64,000 nucleotides of DNA, from positions 1 to 64,000 of the forward strand of contig NZ_KB898663.1 of NCBI RefSeq assembly GCF_000377765.1. Reading direction: 5' to 3'. The stretch is from Gracilibacillus lacisalsi DSM 19029. GTDB taxonomy: Bacteria; Bacillota; Bacilli; Bacillales; Amphibacillaceae. The translations under genes and the position numbers were made by a program. The first letter of the stretch is position 1; every line of letters starts with the position of its first letter. The notes beneath the pieces are model-generated. The model worked only from the letters and a program-made list of their open reading frames with translations, was not told where the DNA came from and ran no database searches. Positions 35,449-46,765 of the stretch are shown piece after piece.

Positions 35449-36840
35449 CTAAGATGATGACCTTAAAGCATCTGCTAATAAATCTCTCATAAATTCTGGC
35501 AAATAAAACTTCTTTGTCGTAGACCTTGCAATTTCGGGGAACATCCTTCCAAAAGTAAACATATCTGCAGTCGCAAACGTATAAATCTTATTATGTTCAA
35601 TCTCACTCCCGTTAAGATGAACATGCTGAACATGTTCTATACCACCCTCATCTATCTCTGTATCAATATCAATACCACTAAAGACAAATTTACCTAACAC
35701 TTTACCTCGGAAACCAAAACCTTTTAGTTCAAAATGCATCAAAGCCTCATCATATGCACCTCGCACAACCTCCAATACTTCAATTCCTCTTAGTTTGACT
35801 GTACAAGGATTGATTGGATGAGGACAGATCCGATGTATATCTCCATAGGTAACATAGCCTTCTGCGATATTTTCTAACAGTAAGCCTGCATTTAACATAC
35901 TTATATCGGCATTCGTCCAGTCTTTTAGTTTAGCCGTTAACAATTCAATTATAGGTGTCTGTTCAAACCAATCTACAGTTAAACTGTTTTCTATATATGT
36001 CACTGGTTTATTTAATAGTTCTTGAGCAGCATCGTTCAGCTTAGCAAGTCTATGAACAGTATCTTGATCCTGACTAAGATATTCAGTTTCCACTGTGTAG
36101 GCCTGTTTATCGACTATTTTCTTTAAATGGTGGTCCCAATCTATATGTACTTCTCCGACATATTTGCCATGTTTACCTGCAGCAGTTAATAATACATTAT
36201 TAACCTCTTCGCCATTTTTTAAGATGTGATGGGTATGACCGCCAATAATAAGATCAATCTCTGGATATCGTTCGGCAATTAATTGGTCTTCCGTGAACCC
36301 GAGGTGAGAAAGTAAGATTAGTATGTCTGCATCTTCTCTCAATTCCTTCATTTCACGTGCTAAATAATCGTAAGGTGATTCAACATGCCACCCTAGAGGA
36401 TGATAAAAGGCGTTAAATGGGGCGGTCAATCCGAACAATTTGATCGTTAAGTTCTCTTTTGATTTTATCGTAATACTATTTTGTAACCACGTTGGTTTCT
36501 CTTTATTTACAGGAATTAAATTACCACAAGTAACTTGAAAATTGGCCTGATCATACAAATGATACAAATGTTCATGCTCTAGCGTAATTCCTTCATTATT
36601 TCCAATCGTTGCAATATCAAAGCCAGCTGCATTTAATAATTCGACATTAGCTTTGCCATTGTAAGCTTCTGCTATTGGATGGAACCGATCCACATGGTCT
36701 CCAATATCAATTCTCCAACTTTGCTCATCAACCTGAGCATGCTGTTTTTTCTTTTTGTTAAAATAATCAACAATGTTTGGCCATTGGTCAAAGTGACTAT
36801 GTAAATCATTACAATAATAAAAATGGATATGTTCGATCAT
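35449..36840 (-). CDS. yunD: 5'-nucleotidase / cyclic phosphodiesterase family metallophosphoesterase YunD
   Basis: A metallophosphoesterase of 463 residues of the UshA/5 prime-nucleotidase superfamily. Metal ligands are visible in YYCNDLHSHF, RIDIGDHVDRF, ATIGNNEGITLEH, LILLSHLGF and IIGGHTHHIL. The C-terminal substrate domain (about residues 270-460) has DISMLNAGLLLE and VTYGDIHRICPH. There is no signal peptide, so unlike UshA it is probably cytoplasmic. Its substrate is not defined. It is 15 bp downstream of yunE. Confidence 0.88.
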   Translation of the reverse strand: MIEHIHFYYCNDLHSHFDQWPNIVDYFNKKKKQHAQVDEQSWRIDIGDHVDRFHPIAEAYNGKANVELLNAAGFDIATIGNNEGITLEHEHLYHLYDQANFQVTCGNLIPVNKEKPTWLQNSITIKSKENLTIKLFGLTAPFNAFYHPLGWHVESPYDYLAREMKELREDADILILLSHLGFTEDQLIAERYPEIDLIIGGHTHHILKNGEEVNNVLLTAAGKHGKYVGEVHIDWDHHLKKIVDKQAYTVETEYLSQDQDTVHRLAKLNDAAQELLNKPVTYIENSLTVDWFEQTPIIELLTAKLKDWTNADISMLNAGLLLENIAEGYVTYGDIHRICPHPINPCTVKLRGIEVLEVVRGAYDEALMHFELKGFGFRGKVLGKFVFSGIDIDTEIDEGGIEHVQHVHLNGSEIEHNKIYTFATADMFTFGRMFPEIARSTTKKFYLPEFMRDLLADALRSSS

Positions 36841-36855
36841 GAAGACTAACCCTCC

Positions 36856-37686
36856 CTAAAACAAACCTTGCCAAATCAGACGTAATCCAATCAATAATAC
36901 AACCGCTCTTAATAAATACTCCACAGCTTTACTAGAAAGTTGCTGATTAATTTTCGCACCTAAAATGCCTCCAAACCATGCACCTGGTACAAAAGCCCAT
37001 ACATAGATCCATTCTATATGACCTAACGCAATGTGTGTACCAGAACTTACAATACTAAGCGCTAAGATCATAAACATGGAAGTAGCCGTAGCGATATGCG
37101 GTGGGAAACGGAACAAAATAATCATGGCAGGAACCATTAAAGATCCTCCACCGATTCCGAAAAAACCAGATAACATCCCTACTGTAAAAGCAATTGCAAC
37201 GGCAATAAACGGAGAAAAAGAATAGCGGTATACGGCATCACCAATTTTCACCTCACGTACAACCTTTTGTGAAGTGTCTAAATGCATGTCGTCTTTCATC
37301 TGGTTTGGTGCTTTCTTAAATAAGAACATGATAAAGATTAATAACATAAATATACCTAAAAATAACGAAAACATATCGGTATCCACAAATTGATTCAACC
37401 ATGCCCCTAACACACCACCAGGCAAACTACCTGCAATAAAATATAAGCCGCTTTTATAGTCTATTCGTTCACTCTTCGCATAAGCATAAGTGGATGACAA
37501 AGCAGTAAATATCATAATAATCAAGGATATACCGACAATTGTACTTGCATCCGCCCAATCAAATAAAGGGGTTGTAGAATGAAGAATTAGTAAAATAGGT
37601 ACTAGAATTACTCCTCCGCCAAACCCTACAATACTTCCTAACATCGCTGATAATAACCCAATTAATAAACAAATAAAAATAACCAA
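36856..37686 (-). CDS. yunE: TauE/SafE family transporter YunE
   Basis: An integral membrane protein of 276 residues with about eight helices. Two repeats carry the family motif: LGSIVGFGGGVILVPILL near the N-terminus and MLSGFFGIGGGSLMVPAMII near residue 170. TauE/SafE proteins move sulfite, sulfoacetate or other organic anions. The start is a TTG with a weak AGTAGGG site, so the exact start is uncertain. It is the first gene of the yunE-yunD-yunC group. Confidence 0.88.
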   Translation of the reverse strand: MVIFICLLIGLLSAMLGSIVGFGGGVILVPILLILHSTTPLFDWADASTIVGISLIIMIFTALSSTYAYAKSERIDYKSGLYFIAGSLPGGVLGAWLNQFVDTDMFSLFLGIFMLLIFIMFLFKKAPNQMKDDMHLDTSQKVVREVKIGDAVYRYSFSPFIAVAIAFTVGMLSGFFGIGGGSLMVPAMIILFRFPPHIATATSMFMILALSIVSSGTHIALGHIEWIYVWAFVPGAWFGGILGAKINQQLSSKAVEYLLRAVVLLIGLRLIWQGLF

Positions 37687-37926
37687 ATGTATCCCTACTA
37701 TCTTATTGTCTTAGTTGTTTTCTAAACGTACTCTTTTTAATTATAAAGGTAATAAAGAAATTTATCCAATCGAGAATTTGTATATTATGTATAGTGGCTC
37801 GCTTTTTCAAGTGATTTATATAATGCATCCTCAAAAAAGGAATTTATTACCTTCTAAATTTATGATACACTGTAATACGGATTCTAGTAGTGGAAAAAGA
37901 AATAGTTAGAAAAGGGGGAAGCTCTT

Positions 37927-38121
37927 ATGAAATATAGCATAACCATTCATCTTCTTGTCTCTGCAAGTCTGCTGCTAATTCTTTTTGCACAAGACTTGCA
38001 AAATTGGGGCGAGTTCTCTTCTATTAGGCAAAGGTTAACGGGATTTGCCGTTATTGTATGGTTAATCCACTTGTTTACCATTTTATATTTAACTATAAGA
38101 AACAAGAAAGAGAGTATATAA
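37927..38121 (+). CDS. Small two-helix membrane protein, 64 aa, function unknown
   Basis: Two hydrophobic helices (about residues 5-21, IHLLVSASLLLILFAQD, and 38-57, TGFAVIVWLIHLFTILYLTI) are joined by a polar loop and followed by a basic tail RNKKESI. AAAGGGGGAAGC gives a strong binding site 6-7 nt before the ATG, which supports translation. I do not recognise the family. It is 58 bp upstream of the DUF4328 gene. Confidence 0.65.
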   Translation: MKYSITIHLLVSASLLLILFAQDLQNWGEFSSIRQRLTGFAVIVWLIHLFTILYLTIRNKKESI

Positions 38122-38179
38122 GAAGTCCTTAACAGCATAATCTTTTTGCATTTTATCTACTTTGAACAAGGAGGACATA

Positions 38180-38809
38180 ATGATGGAACTATCAAGTAAA
38201 GCAACAGGAAATATGTTAAAAGGGTTGTTAACTATAGGAGTTGTACTTAGCATTACTTTAGTATTTACAACCTTTTTTGATATTTATTATTATGATTTGT
38301 ATCAATCATTTATATCCGAAATAGATCTAGTCATTTCTATCATTTATTTGGTATTATGGCTGATAACTGTCGTTTTTTATTTAGTTTGGATTCATAAGGT
38401 TCATCAAGATTTAAAAAGGTTTAATTCCCAATACCCGATAACACCAGGTGGTGCACTCGCTAGAATTATAATTCCCTTTTACAATATATATGGACTATGG
38501 AATGTATTCTCCACCATGAGGAACTATTTCAAAGAATATAGCAGTACACTCAAACTTGCCCAAATAATGACTACATTAATTCCTTTCTATTACATATTGT
38601 ACTGGGCAACAAATGTTTTAAATCAATTAGTTTCCAGAAACCAGATCATCAATAACCACGTTATCTTTTCGTCATATGTACTTGATACAGTTTTAGTAGT
38701 TATTTATTTATTCATGACCAAATATATATTGGAATCGTTACAGAGCATCAGCAATGAAATATCATCTGACAATAAATCGCAGTCAGAAGTAACAACAGAA
38801 ATAAAATAA
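38180..38809 (+). CDS. DUF4328-like membrane protein
   Basis: A 209-residue integral membrane protein with about five to six helices. The central YLVWIHKVHQDLKRF then ITPGGALARIIIPFYNIYGL (20 residues) then WNVFSTM is the pattern I recall for DUF4328, in which a cytoplasmic WxHRxxxNL..G segment precedes a helix with a Pro-rich turn. The function is unknown. The start at 38180 follows AAGGAGG, and the TTG at 38162 lies inside that site's upstream edge. A terminator follows. Confidence 0.72.
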   Translation: MMELSSKATGNMLKGLLTIGVVLSITLVFTTFFDIYYYDLYQSFISEIDLVISIIYLVLWLITVVFYLVWIHKVHQDLKRFNSQYPITPGGALARIIIPFYNIYGLWNVFSTMRNYFKEYSSTLKLAQIMTTLIPFYYILYWATNVLNQLVSRNQIINNHVIFSSYVLDTVLVVIYLFMTKYILESLQSISNEISSDNKSQSEVTTEIK

Positions 38810-38823
38810 AACTTGGATTTTAC

Positions 38824-38856
38824 TTGGCAGTATTCATTGTAATACTGCCTTCTTTA
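38824..38856 (+). terminator. Terminator of the DUF4328 gene
   Basis: Perfect stem GGCAGTATT/AATACTGCC with a 6-nt loop and the tail TTCTTTAT. Confidence 0.88.
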
Positions 38857-38978
38857 TCGGTTAATGGACATGACGATGCTAAATTTATTTGTGAAACTCG
38901 TTTTTCCCTCGCTGTAGTATAAGCTAGGTTAAATTTACGAGTTGAACCTAAATTACAGAAAAACAGGTTGCAGTCTAT

Positions 38979-39005
38979 ACCAATATTCAACTCCTTCATA
39001 GATTA
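38979..39005 (+). promoter_or_regulatory. Candidate SigK promoter of the coat-protein gene
   Basis: ACC and CATAGATTA separated by 15 nt match the SigK consensus (AC near -35, CATAnnnTA at -10), 40 bp before the coat-protein start. Expression late in the mother cell would fit a CotY/CotZ protein. The short motif could occur by chance. Confidence 0.45.
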
Positions 39006-39045
39006 TTATTGTTAATGAAATCTATCCAAAGAGGAGTGCAGTATT

Positions 39046-39537
39046 ATGGGAAAAAAAGTAGAACGCAATAATGATGTTGGCGGTGTAATCAGTAATGGTA
39101 ATGGCTGTGTCTGTGATGTCGTCCGTGCTATTGCTGATGCACAAGATAACGTTGTAGAAATTGGATGTGATGTAAGCTGTGCACGATCTATTCAAAATTT
39201 GGTATCACCAGTAAATGGAAACGCCTTAGATACAGTACCTTTTATTTTATATGATAAAAAAGGTAAACCATTCAAAGGATTTGGAACTGAAGTTCGCGGT
39301 GGCCGCTTCGAATGCTTCAACAGTTTTATATTCCGTGTTACTGAAGTGGATGATGAAGACTGCTGTGCAGTACTAGAACTATTAGTATTTGACAACGATG
39401 ACACAACTTGTGGCGATCCTTGTGAGCAGCTTGACAACGAACAAGTTGCTAATTTAGAACGGACTGGTATCTGTATTACTGTAGATTTAGATTGCTTCTG
39501 TGCTATTACTTGCTTGCCTGCTGTTTCCGTGCTTTAA
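39046..39537 (+). CDS. Spore coat/exosporium protein, CotY/CotZ/ExsY family
   Basis: A 163-residue cysteine-rich protein of the CotY/CotZ/ExsY family, which forms cross-linked outer coat or exosporium crust. Twelve or more cysteines include CVCDVVRAIADAQD, IGCDVSCARSI and DCFCAITCLP. The body has LDTVPFILYDKKGKPFKGFG (20 residues) and CCAVLELLVF, typical of the family. AGAGGAG precedes the ATG. A monocistronic transcript with its own terminator is likely. CotY and CotZ cannot be told apart here. Confidence 0.93.
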   Translation: MGKKVERNNDVGGVISNGNGCVCDVVRAIADAQDNVVEIGCDVSCARSIQNLVSPVNGNALDTVPFILYDKKGKPFKGFGTEVRGGRFECFNSFIFRVTEVDDEDCCAVLELLVFDNDDTTCGDPCEQLDNEQVANLERTGICITVDLDCFCAITCLPAVSVL

Positions 39538-39546
39538 TGACGATTT

Positions 39547-39579
39547 AAGACTCTTCCAGCAATAGCTGGAAGAGTCTAT
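39547..39579 (+). terminator. Terminator of the coat-protein gene
   Basis: Perfect 13-bp stem AGACTCTTCCAGC/GCTGGAAGAGTCT with loop AATA, 10 bp after the stop. The tail is ATTCATCTTT, weak in T. Confidence 0.85.
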
Positions 39580-39668
39580 TCATCTTTACCAAAGAATTTC
39601 AATTTATTAATCCTTCAATCAAGCTAATGACTTTACATAGTCTAAATGTTATTTGAATCAATTGGTAA

Positions 39669-39697
39669 AACGGCAGCTGATGCTGTCCTTTTTTATT
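39669..39697 (+). terminator. Second terminator-like hairpin upstream of yuzA
   Basis: Stem ACGGCAGC/GCTGTC(C) with a TGAT loop followed by TTTTTTATT. No gene is seen between it and the previous terminator, so it may back up termination of the coat gene or end a short RNA. Confidence 0.55.
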
Positions 39698-39785
39698 GGC
39701 TAAAACATAATATTCAGTCGTATAACTAGGGATAATAAACTAATAATAAATATAACCATTACTCTATAAAAAGGAGGTGAATGAA

Positions 39786-40082
39786 ATGAATACCATTCAA
39801 CGTATAGCTTTAGCCCTAATAATTATAGGTGGGATAAACTGGGGGTTAATTGGATTATTTCAATTTGATTTGGTTGCATCACTATTTGGTGGCCAAGATG
39901 CTGCACTCTCCAGAGTCATCTATACATTAGTAGGAATCGGTGCTTTATGCTGTTTACCTTTATTGTTTGCTCCAGATGATGAAGAAATTAGAGGTACTGA
40001 GAGAGGTAGAAATTTGGCTTATTCAACTGAGTTTGCAGAAGAAAATGATCCGTATGAATTTAACAATGATGAAGAAAAATAA
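39786..40082 (+). CDS. yuzA: YuzA-like DUF378 membrane protein
   Basis: A 98-residue protein. Its N-terminal half is a DUF378 membrane unit with two helices: IALALIIIGGINWGLIGLF then FDLVASLFGG, then SRVIYTLVGIGALCCLPLLF. The GGxNWGLxGxF..DLV motif defines the family. The C-terminal 35 residues are polar and acidic. The function is unknown. The ATG at 39786 follows AAAGGAGGTGA; the GTG at 39777 is inside the binding site. Confidence 0.87.
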   Translation: MNTIQRIALALIIIGGINWGLIGLFQFDLVASLFGGQDAALSRVIYTLVGIGALCCLPLLFAPDDEEIRGTERGRNLAYSTEFAEENDPYEFNNDEEK

Positions 40083-40283
40083 AGAAAATTGATCGATCCT
40101 ATTATTTTTGGGACTGACTTTTATGTCGGTCCCAATGCAAAATATAACAGATGAGGGGTTCATTATTAAGTCGTTTTTTATTTTTGTCTATGGCTATAGA
40201 GGTTATGACAAAGATAAGAGCACTTTATCTTTTACGTTTTAAAGCACTGATTGATGTTTAATTGTTGAAAAGTTTTTTGAGAG

Positions 40284-40318
40284 TAAAAGCGTCCTCTAAG
40301 GAACTAGAGAACGCTTCA
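40284..40318 (-). terminator. Terminator of the erm gene
   Basis: Stem AAGCGTTCTCTA/TAGAGGACGCTT on the minus strand (one mismatch, 6-nt loop) followed by TTACTCTC, 10 bp after the stop. Confidence 0.8.
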
Positions 40319-40325
40319 TTACATT

Positions 40326-41060
40326 TCATTTAGTGAACAATTTATAACTATTGAAAATAGATATAAATTGTTCCTTTGATATTTTATTAAAATTAGTAAC
40401 ATTTGCATGCTTCAAGGCCTGTCGGAATTGGTTTTTAGTAAAAAGAAGATGATATTCTCTGTTTACCCATTTATAAACAAACGATTGATACTTTTTGTAG
40501 TCCTTTTTTAAAATCAATGGTTTATGTCGTTCAAGTACGATCAATACAGAATCTACACTTGGCTTAGGGTGAAAATATTCTCTTGGCACTTTTTTTAGGA
40601 TTTTTATGTCTATTTCCACCATCAACAGTAAGCCTAAAGCCCGTTGCGTGTTTTGCAACCTTTTCGCAAAACCTTCCTCCACGAGAAGGTAACTATATTT
40701 CGACCGGCTTTCAAAGGCGATTTTTTTGACAATATCAGTACTGATATTAAAGGGAATATTTCCATATATTTTATAGCCTGCATTTTTCGGGAAGGCAAAT
40801 TTCAGAATATCTGTATGGATAACTTTTATATTCTGAAAAAGCTCCACCGCTTTTTGAGTGGCTCGACATAAGTCTTCTTCAATTTCTATAGCAGTCACCG
40901 ACTGACTCATTTCGACTAGCTCTTTGGTAAAATGCCCTTTTCCTGCTCCAATTTCTATTACGTTGTCTTGTTTATTGATATTCGTATGATTCAATATTTC
41001 TTTTACATGCTTTTTAGAAGTAATAAAATTTTGCGTGTCTTTTGGGTTTTTCTCGTTCAT
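40326..41060 (-). CDS. erm: 23S rRNA (adenine-2058-N6)-methyltransferase, Erm(A)-like
   Basis: Methylates A2058 of 23S rRNA and so gives resistance to macrolides, lincosamides and streptogramin B. The protein has 244 residues, the standard Erm length. Motif [11 protein letters not shown] is at residues 36-45. Motif IV NIPF is at 101-104, where Phe replaces the more usual Tyr104. [11 protein letters not shown] and the C-terminal [13 protein letters not shown] are Erm signatures. From memory, the N-terminus [17 protein letters not shown] and most of the chain follow Erm(A) of Tn554 more closely than Erm(C). The start at 41060 follows AAGGAGAAGG. The upstream in-frame ATGs lie in the attenuator. 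Confidence 0.95.
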   Translation of the reverse strand: MNEKNPKDTQNFITSKKHVKEILNHTNINKQDNVIEIGAGKGHFTKELVEMSQSVTAIEIEEDLCRATQKAVELFQNIKVIHTDILKFAFPKNAGYKIYGNIPFNISTDIVKKIAFESRSKYSYLLVEEGFAKRLQNTQRALGLLLMVEIDIKILKKVPREYFHPKPSVDSVLIVLERHKPLILKKDYKKYQSFVYKWVNREYHLLFTKNQFRQALKHANVTNFNKISKEQFISIFNSYKLFTK

Positions 41061-41145
41061 TATAACCTTCTCCTTGCTGGTTATAATGAACTGATCATAA
41101 GAGTTCATTATAACCAATTATTTTTCATTTGGTTGATAATGAACT
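41055..41145 (-). promoter_or_regulatory. erm translational attenuator (four alternating complementary segments)
   Basis: Reading the minus strand: segment 1 (41145-41129, AGTTCATTATCAACCAA), segment 2 (41117-41102, TTGGTTATAATGAACT), segment 3 (41092-41079, AGTTCATTATAACC) and segment 4 (41067-41055, GGTTATAATGAAC). Stem 1:2 frees 3:4, which encloses the AAGGAGAAGG site and the erm ATG. A ribosome stalled on leader 2 would cover segment 1, let 2 pair with 3, and expose the start. This is the classic erm mechanism. Confidence 0.9.
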
Positions 41146-41177
41146 TATTTAATGACAAATATAGAAAATATACCCAT
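41145..41177 (-). CDS. erm leader peptide 2 (10 aa, truncated)
   Basis: Reads MGIFSIFVIK and then TAA, with AAAGGAGAT before the ATG. The IFVI stalling motif of ErmC and ErmA second leaders is intact. After the TAA the same frame continues VHYQPNEK and then TAA. That matches the distal part of the 19-residue leaders I recall (VHYQPNKK in ErmC). The leader therefore appears shortened by a nonsense codon at position 11. Confidence 0.88.
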   Translation of the reverse strand: MGIFSIFVIK

Positions 41178-41204
41178 ACTTTTATCTCCTTTCCAATCTT
41201 TTCA

Positions 41205-41252
41205 TTATGAAAGAGATAAAGTAAAATCTACTACTGCAATACAGGTGCACAT
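41205..41252 (-). CDS. erm leader peptide 1 (15 aa)
   Basis: Reads MCTCIAVVDFTLSLS, preceded by AAAGGAGG at good spacing. It is nearly the first leader I recall from erm(A) of Tn554 (MCTSIAVVEITLSHS), which contains the IAVV(E) drug-dependent stalling motif. It lies 27 bp before leader 2, and a TATAAT is 25 bp upstream. Confidence 0.88.
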   Translation of the reverse strand: MCTCIAVVDFTLSLS

Positions 41253-41277
41253 ATTTGAATCCTCCTTTATAAAACTT

Positions 41278-41283
41278 ATTATA
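41278..41283 (-). promoter_or_regulatory. Probable -10 element of the erm operon
   Basis: A perfect TATAAT on the minus strand, 25 bp before leader peptide 1. The matching -35 is weak (TTCTAA at 17-bp spacing). The remaining sequence 41284-41474 holds no recognised gene. Confidence 0.6.
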
Positions 41284-41474
41284 TCATTTCCAATTACTTT
41301 TTAGAATAAAGCTCTACATAAAATTTTTGGACTTTATTTATAGTCAGATGTTCTTTTTACAACTTTTTATTCTTGTTCTTAATAGGTCATAAAACTATTA
41401 AAAACAAGCGCTGATAAATATCTTTCCATCACTGAAAAGATAAAAGAAGATCAGTTAGATGTTTTTCCTACATA

Positions 41475-41521
41475 TAAAAAAGATAACGAGATCGGCACAA
41501 AATCGGCTCGAACTCGTTATC
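41475..41521 (-). terminator. Terminator of the suf operon
   Basis: On the minus strand GATAACGAG...CTCGTTATC, with a second GATTTTGTGCCGAT pairing in the loop, is followed by TTTTTTATATG, about 50 bp after the sufB stop. Confidence 0.87.
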
Positions 41522-41572
41522 CCTCATTTAACCTCAAACTAGAAGCTTAATATATCAACTACTTACAGTTAA

Positions 41573-42970
41573 TTATCCAATACTACCTTCCATTTCGAAT
41601 TTGATAAGGCGGTTCATTTCTACCGCATATTCCATTGGAAGTTCTTTTGTAAATGGCTCGATGAAGCCCATTACGATCATTTCAGTAGCTTCTTCTTCTG
41701 AAAGACCACGGCTCATTAGATAGAATAATTGTTCTTCCGATACTTTAGAAACTTTCGCTTCGTGCTCTAATGAGATATTATCATTTAAGATCTCATTGTA
41801 AGGAATCGTATCCGAAGTTGATTTATTATCCATAATTAACGTGTCACATTCAATATTAGAACGAGCACCCTCTGCTTTACGTCCAAAGTGTACCATACCA
41901 AGGTAAGATACTTTACCACCTTGTTTGGAGATCGACTTCGAAACGATCGTTGAAGACGTATTAGGCGCTAGGTGGTGCATTTTAGCACCTGCGTGTTGGT
42001 GCTGTCCTTTACCTGCTAATGCAATGGAAAGCGTATTTCCACGAGCTCCCTCACCTTTTAGAATAATGGCAGGATATTTCATGGTTAATTTAGAACCAAT
42101 GTTACCATCGATCCATTCCATCGTTGCATTTGCATCACATGTTGCACGTTTTGTAACTAGGTTATAGACATTGTTCGCCCAGTTTTGAATAGTTGTATAA
42201 CGACAATATGCGTCTTTCTTAACAAAGATTTCTACCACCGCACTGTGCAAGGAGTTAGTTGTATACGTTGGTGCTGTACAACCTTCCACATAGTGTACAG
42301 AAGCACCTTCATCAACGATAATTAACGTACGTTCGAACTGACCCATGTTTTCAGAGTTAATACGGAAGTATGCTTGTAAAGGTGTCTCCGCTTTAACGCC
42401 TTTTGGTACGTAAATAAACGATCCCCCAGACCATACTGCAGTATTTAATGCTGCAAATTTATTATCTGATGCCGGAATAACTTTACCAAAATACTCTTTA
42501 AATAGGTCCTCGTTTTCTTTTAGTGCAGTATCAGTATCTTTGAAGACAATACCTAAATCTTCTAAGTCTTCTTTTAAGTTGTGATAAACCACTTCAGATT
42601 CGTATTGTGCAGATACACCTGCTAAATATTTTTGCTCTGCTTCAGGGATACCTAATTTATCAAATGTTTGTTTGATTTCATCTGGTACTTCATCCCAAGA
42701 ACGTTCAGAACGCTCAGACGGTTTTACGTAATACGTAATTTCATCAAAGTCTAATTCTGAAAGGTCACCACCCCATTGTGGCATTGGTTTTTTATAGAAT
42801 TGTTCTAATGCTTTTAAGCGGAATTCTAACATCCACTCTGGTTCTTCTTTCATGCGAGAAATCTCTTCCACTACTGCACGTGTAAGACCTTTTTCAGTAC
42901 GGAAAATCGAAACATCTCTGTCATGAAAGCCATATTTATATTCGCCTATTTCAGGTGCTTTTTTAGCCAT
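41573..42970 (-). CDS. sufB: Fe-S cluster assembly scaffold SufB
   Basis: A subunit of the SufBCD scaffold complex on which Fe-S clusters are built. The 465-residue chain has the SufB/D beta-helix core. Signatures are [20 protein letters not shown] (20 residues), [34 protein letters not shown] and [13 protein letters not shown] with the conserved Cys. The C-terminal [20 protein letters not shown] is typical. It is the last gene of sufCDSUB, 33 bp after sufU. Confidence 0.97.
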   Translation of the reverse strand: MAKKAPEIGEYKYGFHDRDVSIFRTEKGLTRAVVEEISRMKEEPEWMLEFRLKALEQFYKKPMPQWGGDLSELDFDEITYYVKPSERSERSWDEVPDEIKQTFDKLGIPEAEQKYLAGVSAQYESEVVYHNLKEDLEDLGIVFKDTDTALKENEDLFKEYFGKVIPASDNKFAALNTAVWSGGSFIYVPKGVKAETPLQAYFRINSENMGQFERTLIIVDEGASVHYVEGCTAPTYTTNSLHSAVVEIFVKKDAYCRYTTIQNWANNVYNLVTKRATCDANATMEWIDGNIGSKLTMKYPAIILKGEGARGNTLSIALAGKGQHQHAGAKMHHLAPNTSSTIVSKSISKQGGKVSYLGMVHFGRKAEGARSNIECDTLIMDNKSTSDTIPYNEILNDNISLEHEAKVSKVSEEQLFYLMSRGLSEEEATEMIVMGFIEPFTKELPMEYAVEMNRLIKFEMEGSIG

Positions 42971-43003
42971 ACTATTACCTCCTATATTAGGATTTCTTTG
43001 TGC

Positions 43004-45964
<2,961 letters not shown>

Positions 45965-45979
45965 ACGATACCTCCTACC

Positions 45980-46765
45980 TTATGCTTTTTGTCCTACAGT
46001 TTCATCTTCAATACCAAGTTCTTGCTTAATCCAGTCATAACCTTCTGCCTCTAAGCGTTGAGCTAGTTCAGGTCCACCAGATTTCACTACACGACCTTTC
46101 ATCATTACGTGTACTTTGTCTGGTGTAATGTAATCTAATAAACGTTGATAGTGCGTAATGATCAAGCAACCGAATGACTCATCACGTAGTTTATTGATAC
46201 CTTTAGATACTACTTTTAACGCATCGATATCTAGACCAGAATCAATTTCATCAAGAATACCAATAGCTGGTTTTAACATCATTAATTGAAGAATCTCATT
46301 ACGTTTCTTCTCACCACCGGAGAAGCCTTCGTTTAGATAACGTTGTGCCATGTTTTTATCCATCTCTAGATAGTCCATCGCTTCGTCCATCTCTTTAATG
46401 AATTTCATCAATGAAATTTCGTCGCCTTCTTCACGATGTGCGTTAATAGAAGAACGCAAGAAATCAGAAGTTGTTACACCGCTAATTTCACTCGGGTATT
46501 GCATAGCTAAAAATAGACCAGCTTGTGCACGCTCATCTACTTCCATTTCTAAAACATCTTCCCCATCGAGAAGAATTTCACCTTTTGTTACTTCATATTT
46601 AGGGTGACCCATAATCGCAGATGCTAATGTTGACTTACCAGTACCATTCGGTCCCATTACTGCGTGGAATTCTCCACCTTTTATGGTAAGGTTAACACCT
46701 TTTAATATTTCCTGACCTTCTATTTCAACATGAAGATCCTTAATTTCTAAAGTAGAACTTGCCAT
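45980..46765 (-). CDS. sufC: Fe-S assembly ATPase SufC
   Basis: The soluble ABC-type ATPase of the SufBCD scaffold, 261 residues. Walker A is [18 protein letters not shown] (about residues 36-53), the signature motif is [12 protein letters not shown], and Walker B is [33 protein letters not shown] holds the switch His. A plain binding site (GGAGGT) precedes the ATG. It is the first gene of sufCDSUB. The gap 46766-47042 upstream shows no Fur box that I can defend. Confidence 0.97.
   Translation of the reverse strand: MASSTLEIKDLHVEIEGQEILKGVNLTIKGGEFHAVMGPNGTGKSTLASAIMGHPKYEVTKGEILLDGEDVLEMEVDERAQAGLFLAMQYPSEISGVTTSDFLRSSINAHREEGDEISLMKFIKEMDEAMDYLEMDKNMAQRYLNEGFSGGEKKRNEILQLMMLKPAIGILDEIDSGLDIDALKVVSKGINKLRDESFGCLIITHYQRLLDYITPDKVHVMMKGRVVKSGGPELAQRLEAEGYDWIKQELGIEDETVGQKA

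Noticed and set aside
37715..37909. Plus-strand 64-aa frame before the small membrane protein
   Set aside because: No ribosome-binding site, no family resemblance and poor codon pattern; the region is more likely the upstream region of the gene at 37927.
41386..41550. Open plus-strand frame VIKLLKTSADKYLSITEKIK...DNEIG that faintly resembles a HAMP/sensor-kinase fragment
   Set aside because: It has no start codon or binding site, and the second half of the frame is the suf terminator hairpin. The resemblance (DNEIG) is too short to claim a pseudogene.
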